Of a stretch of DNA of 64,000 nucleotides, positions 52,199 to 60,923 are shown piece after piece (the first letter of the stretch is position 1; every line of letters begins with the position of its first letter). Location of the stretch: NCBI GenBank assembly GCA_903896015.1, contig CAITWF010000051.1, positions 1 to 64,000 on the forward strand, given 5' to 3'. Made by a program: the position numbers and the translations under genes. The notes beneath the pieces are model-generated. The model saw nothing but the letters and a program-made list of their open reading frames with translations. It did not search any database and was not told the origin of the DNA. This stretch comes from an uncultured Opitutia bacterium (GTDB taxonomy: Bacteria; Verrucomicrobiota; Verrucomicrobiia; Opitutales; Opitutaceae).

Positions 52199-54097
52199 GT
52201 GTCCGCGCCGCCTGAAAATCCCTCCCGCTTCACCCCGCGTACCGCCGTCGCATTGATCGTCGTCGCGACGATTGCGGCCTACGCGAACAGCCTCGGCGGC
52301 CCGTTCGTCTACGACGACCGCACCTCGATCCCCGACAACCCGACGATCCGTCATTTCGCGACGGCGTTTTTTCCGCCCCACGCGCTTGGCGAAACAGTCG
52401 GCGGCCGGCCGCTGCTGAATCTCAGCTTCGCGCTCAACTACGCGATCAGCGGCACGGCCGTGTGGAGCTATCACACGCTCAACCTGCTCATCCACCTCGC
52501 GGCGGGACTCGCGCTTTTTGGCGTAGTGCGGCGCACGCTTTCAACTTTCACTGCTCAATCTTCGACTTCGACGGCCTGCGCGGTGGTTCTGCTCTGGACG
52601 CTGCATCCGCTCCAAACCGAATCCGTCACCTACACCGTACAGCGCTCCGAGTCGTTGATGGGGCTATGCTACTTGCTTACGCTTTATTTTTTTGTGCGGA
52701 GCACCAATGCGCCTGCTGAAAAAAAGTGGCCCGCACTTTCTGTCCTCGCGTGCGGGTGCGGCATGGCGAGCAAGGAAGTGGCCGCCTCCGCGCCACTCGT
52801 CGTGTTGCTCTTCGATCGCACGTTTTTCGCCGGCTCGTTTCACGCAGCATGGACGCAACGCAAAAAATACTATCTTGCGCTCGCCACCACGTGGCTGCCA
52901 CTCGCGCTGTTCGTCGCGAGCACCGGCGGCAACCGCGGCGGCACCGCCGGGCTCGACGTGGGCGTCGCGCCATGGGCCTACGGCCTCACCCAATTCCGCG
53001 CGGTCACCCATTACCTCGCGCTCGCGTTCTGGCCCGCGCCGCTCGTCTTCGAATACGGCACCTTCTGGGAAACCGATCCGTTCGCGGTCGTGCCGTTCGC
53101 ACTGCTCGTCATCGGGCTCCTCGGAGTCACAGCGTGGGCGCTCTGGAAAAAACCCGCGCTCGGGTTTCTCGGCGCGTGGTTCTTCGTGATGCTCGCGCCC
53201 ACCTCGCTCATTCCCGGCACCACCCAAATGATCGTCGAGCACCGGATGTATCTCTCGCTCGCCGCCGTCGCGGTGCTCGTCGTGCTCGCGCTGCAGCGTT
53301 GGTGCGGCACGCGCAGCATGATCGCCGCCTATCTCACCACCGCCGTGCTGCTGAGCGTGACGTTCGCCCGCAACGCCGACTACCGCACCGAAATTTCGCT
53401 ATGGGCCGACACCGCGCAGAAACGACCCGCCAACGCCCTCGCCCACTGCAATCTCGCGATCTCGCTCGTCCAAGCCGACCGCCTCGACGAGGCGCTCGTC
53501 CACTACGAACGCTCCCTCGCGCTCGCCGATCGTTCGGCCAACACCCACTACAACTATGCCGTGCTGCTCGCGCGCCTTGATCGCACCGCCGAGGCGCTCA
53601 CGCACTACGAGGCCGCCGTGCGCCTCAAACCCGACTTTGCCTCCGCGCAGGCGAATCTCGGCACGCTGCTGTTTCTGAATCAGCGCGCCGCCGACGCCAT
53701 CCCACACCTGGAGCACGCGCTCCGCCTCAACCCCAACGACAGCGACACCCACTGCACGCTCGCCAACGCCCTCGCCCAAACCAGCCGCGTGCCCGCCGCA
53801 CTCGAACACTACCAGCGCGCCCTCGCCCTCGATCCGGAAAATCCCGAGCACCACTACAACTTTGCCAACACGCTCCTCCTCCTTGGCAACACGTCCGAGG
53901 CGATCGCGCACTACGAACGCGCGCTGCGTGCCCGCCCCGACGAGGCGGACACCCACTACAACCTCGCACTCGCCCTCGAGCAATCCGGCCGCGCCGCCGA
54001 CGCGCTAGCCCAGCTTGAGATCACGCTCCGCCTCCGCCCCAACGATCCCGCTGCGCGCGAAAATCTGGGGCGGCTCCGAGCCACGTTGCGCCCCTAA
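52199..54097 (+). CDS. TMTC-like membrane protein with TPR array, second copy
   Basis: The 632-residue protein has GTG as start, about 9-10 transmembrane helices (residues ~18-390), and six to seven canonical 34-residue TPRs. The first loop has FVYDDRTSIPDNP and a later one LHPLQTESVTYTVQRSESLM, matching the TMTC/GT-C pattern and the protein at 17431. A role in O-linked glycosylation of exported proteins is inferred. Compared with the first copy the TPRs lack the PGR insertion, so the pair has diverged. Its stop overlaps the convergent histidine kinase stop in CTAA, the same arrangement as at 19599-19602. Confidence 0.85.
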   Translation: MSAPPENPSRFTPRTAVALIVVATIAAYANSLGGPFVYDDRTSIPDNPTIRHFATAFFPPHALGETVGGRPLLNLSFALNYAISGTAVWSYHTLNLLIHLAAGLALFGVVRRTLSTFTAQSSTSTACAVVLLWTLHPLQTESVTYTVQRSESLMGLCYLLTLYFFVRSTNAPAEKKWPALSVLACGCGMASKEVAASAPLVVLLFDRTFFAGSFHAAWTQRKKYYLALATTWLPLALFVASTGGNRGGTAGLDVGVAPWAYGLTQFRAVTHYLALAFWPAPLVFEYGTFWETDPFAVVPFALLVIGLLGVTAWALWKKPALGFLGAWFFVMLAPTSLIPGTTQMIVEHRMYLSLAAVAVLVVLALQRWCGTRSMIAAYLTTAVLLSVTFARNADYRTEISLWADTAQKRPANALAHCNLAISLVQADRLDEALVHYERSLALADRSANTHYNYAVLLARLDRTAEALTHYEAAVRLKPDFASAQANLGTLLFLNQRAADAIPHLEHALRLNPNDSDTHCTLANALAQTSRVPAALEHYQRALALDPENPEHHYNFANTLLLLGNTSEAIAHYERALRARPDEADTHYNLALALEQSGRAADALAQLEITLRLRPNDPAARENLGRLRATLRP

Positions 54098-57000
54098 ACC
54101 CGCTCAAGTTGCTGGTGCACCATGCGGAGCAGCTCGCCCACAGGGCACGGCTTCATCAAAACTGACTGCACGCCCAACGCGGTCAGCTCATCGCGCGGTT
54201 CGCGCTGATCGAGCCCAGTCATCGCAACGATCGGCAAGTGCGGATGGCGCGAGCGCAGCGCCGCGACGAGCGCCACGCCGCCCATGACCGGCATCATCAC
54301 GTCCGTTAGCACCAGGCCAATTTCCGCCTCGTGCCGCCGGAAGTTCTCGAGCCCATCCTCGCCGTTCACCGCTGCGCACACGCGATAACCGTGACGCTCC
54401 AGCACGTAGCGAATGGCTTCACGGACATCGCGCTCGTCATCGACCACGAGAATCATCTGGCCGCTCCCCGCGGGCGCGTTGCCGATGGACTCCTTTAAGG
54501 ATGTGCCTCCACCGGGCGTCGCCGGGAGATAAACCCGAAACGTCGCACCCTTTTCGGGCACGGAATCGACGGCCACAAATCCGTCGTAACTGCGCACAAT
54601 CCCGATCGCCGTCGAAAGCCCAAGCCCGGTGCCCTTGCCCAGCGGCTTCGTGGTAAAAAACGGATCGAAAATCCGATCCTTGATCTCAGGCGCAATGCCA
54701 CAGCCGGAGTCACGCACCTCAATCATTACGTAGGGCCCTGCGCGAGAGGTGGGCGGCAGCAACAGATCGCCTGACTCGATCATCAGGTTGGTCGCGAAGA
54801 TCGTGAGTTGTCCGCCCTTCGGCATCGCATCGCGTGCATTGACGCACAGATTGAGTATCACTTGGTGCACCTGCGTGGGATCGGCGAGGACGCTCCAGAG
54901 GTCCGGTGCAATTTCACGCCGCAGTTCGATTTCACGCGGGAACGTCTCCTGCACCACCATGGCCATCTCCTTAAGAACATGCCGGGGTTGCATCAGGCCA
55001 AGCGCGCCCTCGGTCCCACGGCTGAAGGTCAACAGCTGCTTGGTGATTTCCGCCCCGCGCTGCGCTCCCACCTGAACCATCGCCAGCAATTCCCGGTCAT
55101 GTTCCTCCGGCAGCTTGTCCTTAAGCAGACCTGCCACCATCAGCATTGGGGTGAGGATGTTGTTCAAGTCATGCGCTACTCCGCCCGCGAGGGTGCCGAT
55201 CGCCTCCATCCGCTGGCTCTGGCGGTTCTGCGCCTCCATGAGCTTTCGCTCCGTGATATCCTGCTTGATCGCGATGAAGTGCGTGATGACGCCGTTCTCG
55301 TCATGGAGCGGGGTAATCGTCACATCCTCGCTGCGAAACGCACCGTCCTTACGGCGGTTCACAATCTCGCCGCGCCAGACCTTGCCTGCGATGATCGTTT
55401 CCCATAGTTGGCGGTAAAATGCCCGCGATTGCTGGCCTGACTTCAGCAACGCCCCTGAATTCTTTCCTCGCACCGCTTCCAGCGTCCAGCCGCTCATCAC
55501 TGTAAAAGCCGGATTGACCCATTCAATCAGACCTTTCCGGTCGGTGATAACGATGGCGTTGGCAGCGGCCTTGAGTGCCGCGCCGTGCAGGCGCAAGGTG
55601 CGCTCCGCCTCACGCCGGGCCGTGATATCACGATCCATTCCGCGGTAGCCACACCATGTTCCATCGGGCGCAAAGACGGGGACTCCGTTGGTCTCAACAA
55701 CCACGAGTCGTCCGTCGCGGTGGCGGTTGACGTTTTCCAGCGCCTGCACCGGCGCTCGCTTGGCCGCAATTTCGCCGAACACCTGGGCCACGCGAGCCGC
55801 CTCAGCCTCCGGCATGAAATCGAAAGGCGTCTTACCCATCACTTCGTCGGGAGTGTAGCCGAGCAGATCCTTCACACGTGGGCTCGCGTAGGTATAGCGG
55901 GCCTGCGCATCGACTTCCCACACCCAGTCAAACGAGGTTTCCACGAGGGCGCGATAGCGATCCTCGCTGAGACGGAGCGCACGATCTGCGCCTTTTTCTG
56001 CGGTGATATCGCGACTGATCCCGAGCACACCCCGCAGTTTCCGATCCGGACCCCAAAAGGGAGTCTTGAGCGTATCGAAGAGCCGCTGCCTCCCGTCTGG
56101 ATAGCTCACCCACTCCTCGTTGCGCTGAATCTGGAGATTCTCCAGCATGAGAGAATCGAATCGGCAGAACATGTCGGCCATCTCCTTCGGAAACACATCG
56201 TGGTCCTTTTTGCCGATAATCGCCTCGCGCGGCTGACCCACAAACGCAGCGAAGGCCGGATTGCACGCGAGATACGTGCCGTCCGTCGCCTTGAAGAAGA
56301 TCAGATCAGGGATCGAATCGATCAGTGCTTGGATTAACGCAGACTGATTCATCAATTCCGCCTGAGCGCGTTTTGCGGCTGTGACATCTTGCACCAAACC
56401 AACGACGAGTTGCTCGGCCGCATCGAACTCTGCCGTGGAATGAAGGTCGACCACGTCACCTGTGGACGGCCGCACAATCTGAAACTCCACGTCGTAGGCC
56501 GCTTCGCCCGCGAGGAGCCGCCGCATCGCTTCGTCCAGCATGGCGCGTGAATCGGGACGCGTAAACTCCTTGAGGCGCGCGAAGGACAGTTGGTCGTCGC
56601 CGACGCCGTAGATGCGCTTCGCCTCCGGCGAGCCCCAGATCACTCCCGTCTTCAAATTCAGGGCCCATCCGCCGGTAGCACTCATGCGCTGCGAGGCGAA
56701 CAGCCAGCGCTGCGTGCGCTCCAATTCCTCCTCGGCGCGCTTGCGGGCGGAGATGTCCCGCACCACCGCCAGCACGCGGAGACATCCGCCGATCTCCGCC
56801 CGGCGCATCGACACCTCCACCCAAAAGCTCTCCCCAGATACCTTGCGCGCTAACCACTCGAATGTCTGCGGCTCGGAGTGCGCCACCTCTCGGATGCGTG
56901 CGAAAGCCCCTGCCATAGTATGCTCGGCTCCTTCCCCAACCAGCGCGGCCGGAGCCGCCGCCATCAATTCCTCCTTTGAGGCGAAACCATACATGCGCAA

Positions 57001-58476
57001 CATGGTATCGTTGACGTCGAGTAACTGTCCCGTCTCCGCATCGTGAATGAAGATCGCTTCGTTGGTGGCGTTGAAGATCTCCTGATAACTCTGCTCACTC
57101 CGCCGCCGGGCTTCTTCCGCCCGAACGCGCGTAGTCACGTCGTTGAGGTGGACAAGCCGGGTCTTTCGAGCGGACAGGGTGATTTCATTCGCGTAGATAT
57201 CGACCCAGATCAAGCCGCCATCCTTGCGCCGATGACGCCACAACCCGCGGCGACTCGTCCCATCCGCCGCTTCTTTCATGAACTGCCGCAGTGCAGTCAC
57301 GTCTTCTTCCGGTCGAATCTGTTCGATCGTCATCGCCAGAAATTCGGCCCGCGAGTAGCCGTAGAGCTTCACAGCGGCGTCATTGACTTCGAGAAACGCA
57401 AGCGACTGGGCGTCAAAAACCCACATGGGCACGGGACTCGCAGTGAAAAAGAGCTCAAAGCGCCGGTTATCGGCCTGAACCGCCTCCTCGCTGCGTACTT
57501 GATCGGTGATGTCTTGGACAATCACGGTGCGCCGCAAAAGCGCCCCACGAGGGTCGCGGGAATTCTGGCCAAACTCTCGCACCCAGCGCTCTTCGCCATC
57601 CGGCTTCACGATTCGGTAGCGGCGCTTAACCCGTTCGTCGCCGTTCGGCGCTTCCGCGCGGTCAAACCCACGCTGCACGATTGCGCGATCGGCAGGATGC
57701 ACCAGCGAGATCCAGTCCGCCCAATCGCGCGCCTTACTTCTCTGAGGCAAGCCCAGCAACCGGCTAAGCCCGTCGGAGGCGGACCACTCTCCGGTGCGAA
57801 TGTCGACGGTGTAGGAGCCGAGGTTCGCGAGGTGCTGGGCCTGGACGAGACGCCGATTGGACTCCTGCAGTTCAAACAGGAACGTGCGCACGATGAACAC
57901 CATAGCCGCGATCAGGCCAGCACTTAGACCCAGCACCCGCATCCACACTACCGGTGATCGATAATCAAAGTAGTTGTCGGTTCCGCCTTCGACCGTCACC
58001 GGCAACCATCCCGCGGTCCACCCCCACGCCACAACGATCTCGCAACCGATCACGAAGGCGATCGCGGCAAAGCCCGCTCGCATCCCGTAAAACAGCGTCG
58101 TCAGCAATGTGAGCAGCGCCACCAGCATCGCCCAGTTGGGAGTAATGGCGATCGCCAGCGAAAGAATCATCGTGATCGCAAACAGCTCGATCGCAAAAAT
58201 CAAAAACCGCCGCCGGAACGGCCAGCCGCGACAGATTGCAGCCAACAGCGTGGCCACCGAGGCCAGCACCCCCGCCAGAAAAAACGGATCGCTCCGCAGA
58301 TGAGGCAGCCGCAGAAACGTGAGCCCGATGCTCAACACAATCACCGGGCTGACAAACCATAGCGTGTAGTCGAGCACGCGGTAACAATTCTCCACCGGCA
58401 GCAGCGCATTACGACCCTGCCATCGACGCTCCGGCTCCACTTGCGAACGCAGGAAATGGGAGAGGGAAAAGCTCAT
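54094..58476 (-). CDS. Hybrid sensor histidine kinase with seven PAS domains
   Basis: This 1460-residue protein has an N-terminal membrane part of about six helices (residues 30-205) and seven successive PAS domains, recognised by blocks such as LANLGSYTVDI, FTASPVPMWVFDA, FNATNEAIFIHDA, SIPDLIFFKATDG, TSFDWVWEVDAQ and ANAIVITDRKGL. A HisKA domain with GGVAHDLNNILTPMLMVAG, an HATPase with LCVNARDAMPKGG and DSGCGIAPEIKDRIF, and a C-terminal receiver (ILVVDDERD, phospho-acceptor in VLTDVMMPVMGG) complete it. ATG 58476 has a good AAAGGAG ribosome site. There is no response regulator gene nearby, so it is an orphan; the signals sensed are unknown. Confidence 0.92.
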   Translation of the reverse strand: MSFSLSHFLRSQVEPERRWQGRNALLPVENCYRVLDYTLWFVSPVIVLSIGLTFLRLPHLRSDPFFLAGVLASVATLLAAICRGWPFRRRFLIFAIELFAITMILSLAIAITPNWAMLVALLTLLTTLFYGMRAGFAAIAFVIGCEIVVAWGWTAGWLPVTVEGGTDNYFDYRSPVVWMRVLGLSAGLIAAMVFIVRTFLFELQESNRRLVQAQHLANLGSYTVDIRTGEWSASDGLSRLLGLPQRSKARDWADWISLVHPADRAIVQRGFDRAEAPNGDERVKRRYRIVKPDGEERWVREFGQNSRDPRGALLRRTVIVQDITDQVRSEEAVQADNRRFELFFTASPVPMWVFDAQSLAFLEVNDAAVKLYGYSRAEFLAMTIEQIRPEEDVTALRQFMKEAADGTSRRGLWRHRRKDGGLIWVDIYANEITLSARKTRLVHLNDVTTRVRAEEARRRSEQSYQEIFNATNEAIFIHDAETGQLLDVNDTMLRMYGFASKEELMAAAPAALVGEGAEHTMAGAFARIREVAHSEPQTFEWLARKVSGESFWVEVSMRRAEIGGCLRVLAVVRDISARKRAEEELERTQRWLFASQRMSATGGWALNLKTGVIWGSPEAKRIYGVGDDQLSFARLKEFTRPDSRAMLDEAMRRLLAGEAAYDVEFQIVRPSTGDVVDLHSTAEFDAAEQLVVGLVQDVTAAKRAQAELMNQSALIQALIDSIPDLIFFKATDGTYLACNPAFAAFVGQPREAIIGKKDHDVFPKEMADMFCRFDSLMLENLQIQRNEEWVSYPDGRQRLFDTLKTPFWGPDRKLRGVLGISRDITAEKGADRALRLSEDRYRALVETSFDWVWEVDAQARYTYASPRVKDLLGYTPDEVMGKTPFDFMPEAEAARVAQVFGEIAAKRAPVQALENVNRHRDGRLVVVETNGVPVFAPDGTWCGYRGMDRDITARREAERTLRLHGAALKAAANAIVITDRKGLIEWVNPAFTVMSGWTLEAVRGKNSGALLKSGQQSRAFYRQLWETIIAGKVWRGEIVNRRKDGAFRSEDVTITPLHDENGVITHFIAIKQDITERKLMEAQNRQSQRMEAIGTLAGGVAHDLNNILTPMLMVAGLLKDKLPEEHDRELLAMVQVGAQRGAEITKQLLTFSRGTEGALGLMQPRHVLKEMAMVVQETFPREIELRREIAPDLWSVLADPTQVHQVILNLCVNARDAMPKGGQLTIFATNLMIESGDLLLPPTSRAGPYVMIEVRDSGCGIAPEIKDRIFDPFFTTKPLGKGTGLGLSTAIGIVRSYDGFVAVDSVPEKGATFRVYLPATPGGGTSLKESIGNAPAGSGQMILVVDDERDVREAIRYVLERHGYRVCAAVNGEDGLENFRRHEAEIGLVLTDVMMPVMGGVALVAALRSRHPHLPIVAMTGLDQREPRDELTALGVQSVLMKPCPVGELLRMVHQQLERV

Positions 58477-58894
58477 GCCAAAATTCTCCTTTCGTTCGCC
58501 AAGGCACGGGTGCTCCCGGTGCGCACAAAATCGCACCCCGACAAAAGCAATGGAGGGTAAGAAAGCACGGGCCGACGTCAGTCAGTATTCCAGAATCCCC
58601 GCTCCTCCACGGCGCATTTGCGGGCGAACCCTGCTCATTTTTTGGCCGAACGAGGCCGCATCGTTTGCGCGGTCGCGGTTCGGAAAAACGCGCTCCGAAA
58701 TCAGAAAGCCCACCCAAATCAGTGAAGCCTACAGCGAGGCCGCATCGTGGAGTTGGTGCAGCCAGCGGAGATCGCAAGAGCTTATCACCTACGGCGCAGG
58801 GAGTAAGAACACCGGCCCTCGGCGTGGGCCAGGAATAGATTATGGGCCCACCCGGATCCGGCGGTGATGAACGCACTGCCCTCACCGAACGCGT
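58477..58894. other. Intergenic region before the histidine kinase
   Basis: This 418-base stretch lies between the kinase start and the ABC exporter stop. No gene, RNA or clear repeat was recognised; open frames are short with odd composition. It probably contains the kinase promoter and the end signal of the exporter gene. Confidence 0.5.
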
Positions 58895-60763
58895 TCAGTC
58901 GGCGGCGCGTTGCGCAGCTTCTTCCGGCTGGCCGAACTGCAGCGCGCTGAGCCGGCGATAAAGTCCGTCCGGCTTGGCGGACAGTTCCTCGTGGTTGCCA
59001 AACTCGACCACGCGGCCCGCGTCGATCACCGCGATCTTGTCGGCGGTGCGGATCGTGGCAAGCCGGTGGGCGACGATGAAGGTCGTGCGGCCCCGCATGA
59101 GCCCGTCCAGTGCGAGTTGCACGAGCCGCTCGCTTTCGCTGTCGAGGGAGCTGGTCGCCTCATCGAGAATCAGTACCGCAGGATTTTTGAGAATCGCGCG
59201 CGCGATCGCGACGCGCTGGCGCTGGCCGCCGGAAAGCTTGATCCCGCGATCGCCGACCATCGTAGCGTAGCCTTCCGGAAAGACCGAAATAAATTCATCC
59301 GCATTCGCCTGGCGCGCGGCCTCGCGGATCGCGGCGGCATCGGCCCCGGGGCGACCGTAGACAATGTTCTCGGCAATCGTGCCGCCAAACAGCAGGACGT
59401 CCTGCGGCACGATCGCCATCTGTCCGCGGAGCCAGTCGAGCGGATAGTCCCGTGCATCCCGGCCGTCGAAGAGCAGCCGCCCGCTGGCCGGATCGTAGAA
59501 GCGGAGCAACAACGCAGTGAGCGTGGATTTGCCGGCGCCACTCGGGCCGACCAGCGCGATGCGTTCGCCGGGCTGGGCCGCGAGCGTGATGTCGTGCAAC
59601 ACCTCCACTTCGGGCCGGGAGGGGTAGCGAAAATTAACGTTCTCAAATGCCACCTCGCCCCGCAGTCGCGCCGGCCACGGCGCGCCGGCCACGGACGCTT
59701 TGTCGTGAGTGACTTCGATCGTCTCGCGCAAAATTTCGCGCACGCGCTGGGTCGCTCCGACCGTTTTCTGAATCTGGCTGAACAACTCCGCCGCCTGCCC
59801 CATCGCGCCAGCCACAAACGTCGTGTAGAGCACGAAGCGCGTCAGTTCGCCGGGACTGATCTCACCGCTCTGCAACAAACCCGCGCCGAACCAGAGCACG
59901 ATCACGATGCCGCCGAAGAGCGCGAGAATGAAGAACGCCACGAACACCGCGCGCCAGCGCGCCGCGCTGAGCGCCGCGGCGAGCACCCGCCCGTTAGAAC
60001 GCTGATAACGATCCAATTCAAAGGCTTCGTTCGCAAACGCCTTCACACTGGCGATCGCTTGCAGCGTCTCCTCAACGATTGTGTTGGTGGCGGCGAGTTG
60101 ATCCTGCGTCTCGCGCGAGAAGCGCCGCAGCCGCCGGCCGAAGAACACAGCCGCGGCAATCAGGATCGGCAGCGTGCCGAGCATCACCGCCGTCAGCCGG
60201 CCCGAAGTGAGCGCAATCATGACCACGCCGCCGAGCAGGAAAACCGTTTGCCGGCACATCTGCGGCAGGGCATCGATCAGCGCGCCCTCAATCTGCGCGA
60301 CATCGGTCGAGACGCGACTGGTCAGTTCGCCGACGCGGCGCTGGCCGAAAAACGCCATCGGCAGCGAGATGAGCTGCCGATAGCAATCGCGCCGCAGGTC
60401 CGCGAGAGCGCTCTGGCCCACGCGGTTAAACGCAAGTGCGCTGTTGAACGAGGCGAGCGCCTGCAGCGAGACCGAGGCCGCGAGCAGCAGCGCCACTTGG
60501 TTGAGCGTGAGCGCGCCGAGCAACGGAATGATCGCCTTTCCCGGGTGGAGCGCCGCATCGATCAACGTTCCGGCGAGCAGGGGAAAGGCGAGCCCGAGGG
60601 TCGCGCTGACGAACAACGTCGCGAGGCCGGAAAAAAACCGCGCGCGGTAGGGCCGCAGATAGCGCGCGAGCGCCAGCGCTTGCCGCAGGCTTTCGCGGTT
60701 CAGCGGAGCCTTCGGCAGGCGATCGAGCGCGATCTCTTCTTGTGATGGGTTGCGGCGGGCCAT
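58895..60763 (-). CDS. ABC exporter with fused membrane and ATPase domains
   Basis: The 622-residue half-transporter has six helices (about 40-335) and a C-terminal nucleotide-binding domain. Walker A is GPSGAGKST, the Q-loop IVPQDVLLFGG, the signature LSGGQRQRVAIARA, Walker B AVLILDEATSSLD and the H-switch FIVAHRLATI. It resembles the MsbA/ABCB type that flips lipids or exports drugs or peptides, working as a homodimer in the inner membrane. The substrate is unknown. It is 160 bases downstream of the TonB receptor, separated from it by a terminator-like hairpin, so it is probably transcribed separately. Confidence 0.92.
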   Translation of the reverse strand: MARRNPSQEEIALDRLPKAPLNRESLRQALALARYLRPYRARFFSGLATLFVSATLGLAFPLLAGTLIDAALHPGKAIIPLLGALTLNQVALLLAASVSLQALASFNSALAFNRVGQSALADLRRDCYRQLISLPMAFFGQRRVGELTSRVSTDVAQIEGALIDALPQMCRQTVFLLGGVVMIALTSGRLTAVMLGTLPILIAAAVFFGRRLRRFSRETQDQLAATNTIVEETLQAIASVKAFANEAFELDRYQRSNGRVLAAALSAARWRAVFVAFFILALFGGIVIVLWFGAGLLQSGEISPGELTRFVLYTTFVAGAMGQAAELFSQIQKTVGATQRVREILRETIEVTHDKASVAGAPWPARLRGEVAFENVNFRYPSRPEVEVLHDITLAAQPGERIALVGPSGAGKSTLTALLLRFYDPASGRLLFDGRDARDYPLDWLRGQMAIVPQDVLLFGGTIAENIVYGRPGADAAAIREAARQANADEFISVFPEGYATMVGDRGIKLSGGQRQRVAIARAILKNPAVLILDEATSSLDSESERLVQLALDGLMRGRTTFIVAHRLATIRTADKIAVIDAGRVVEFGNHEELSAKPDGLYRRLSALQFGQPEEAAQRAAD

Positions 60764-60803
60764 GGTCGCGCACCTTCACGGCGGAGAAAAAAAACACAAG
60801 GCA

Positions 60804-60827
60804 CCGCCAAAGGAAATTCCTTGGCGG
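60804..60827 (-). terminator. Terminator-like hairpin after fourth receptor
   Basis: CCGCCAAAGGAA (60804-60815) pairs with TTCCTTGGCGG (60817-60827), with one bulged A. On the minus strand a T8 run follows after about 10 bases, and on the plus strand a T6 run follows closely. It lies about 100 bases after the receptor stop at 60924. Confidence 0.6.
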
Positions 60828-60923
60828 CGCGGTTTTTTCGGTGGTCCTCGACGCCGCGGGCGCTCGTCGTGCGCTCCGCGGCAATTCTGCCCTCCGCCGC
60901 TCCAGCGGAGAGCAAGTGATCGC

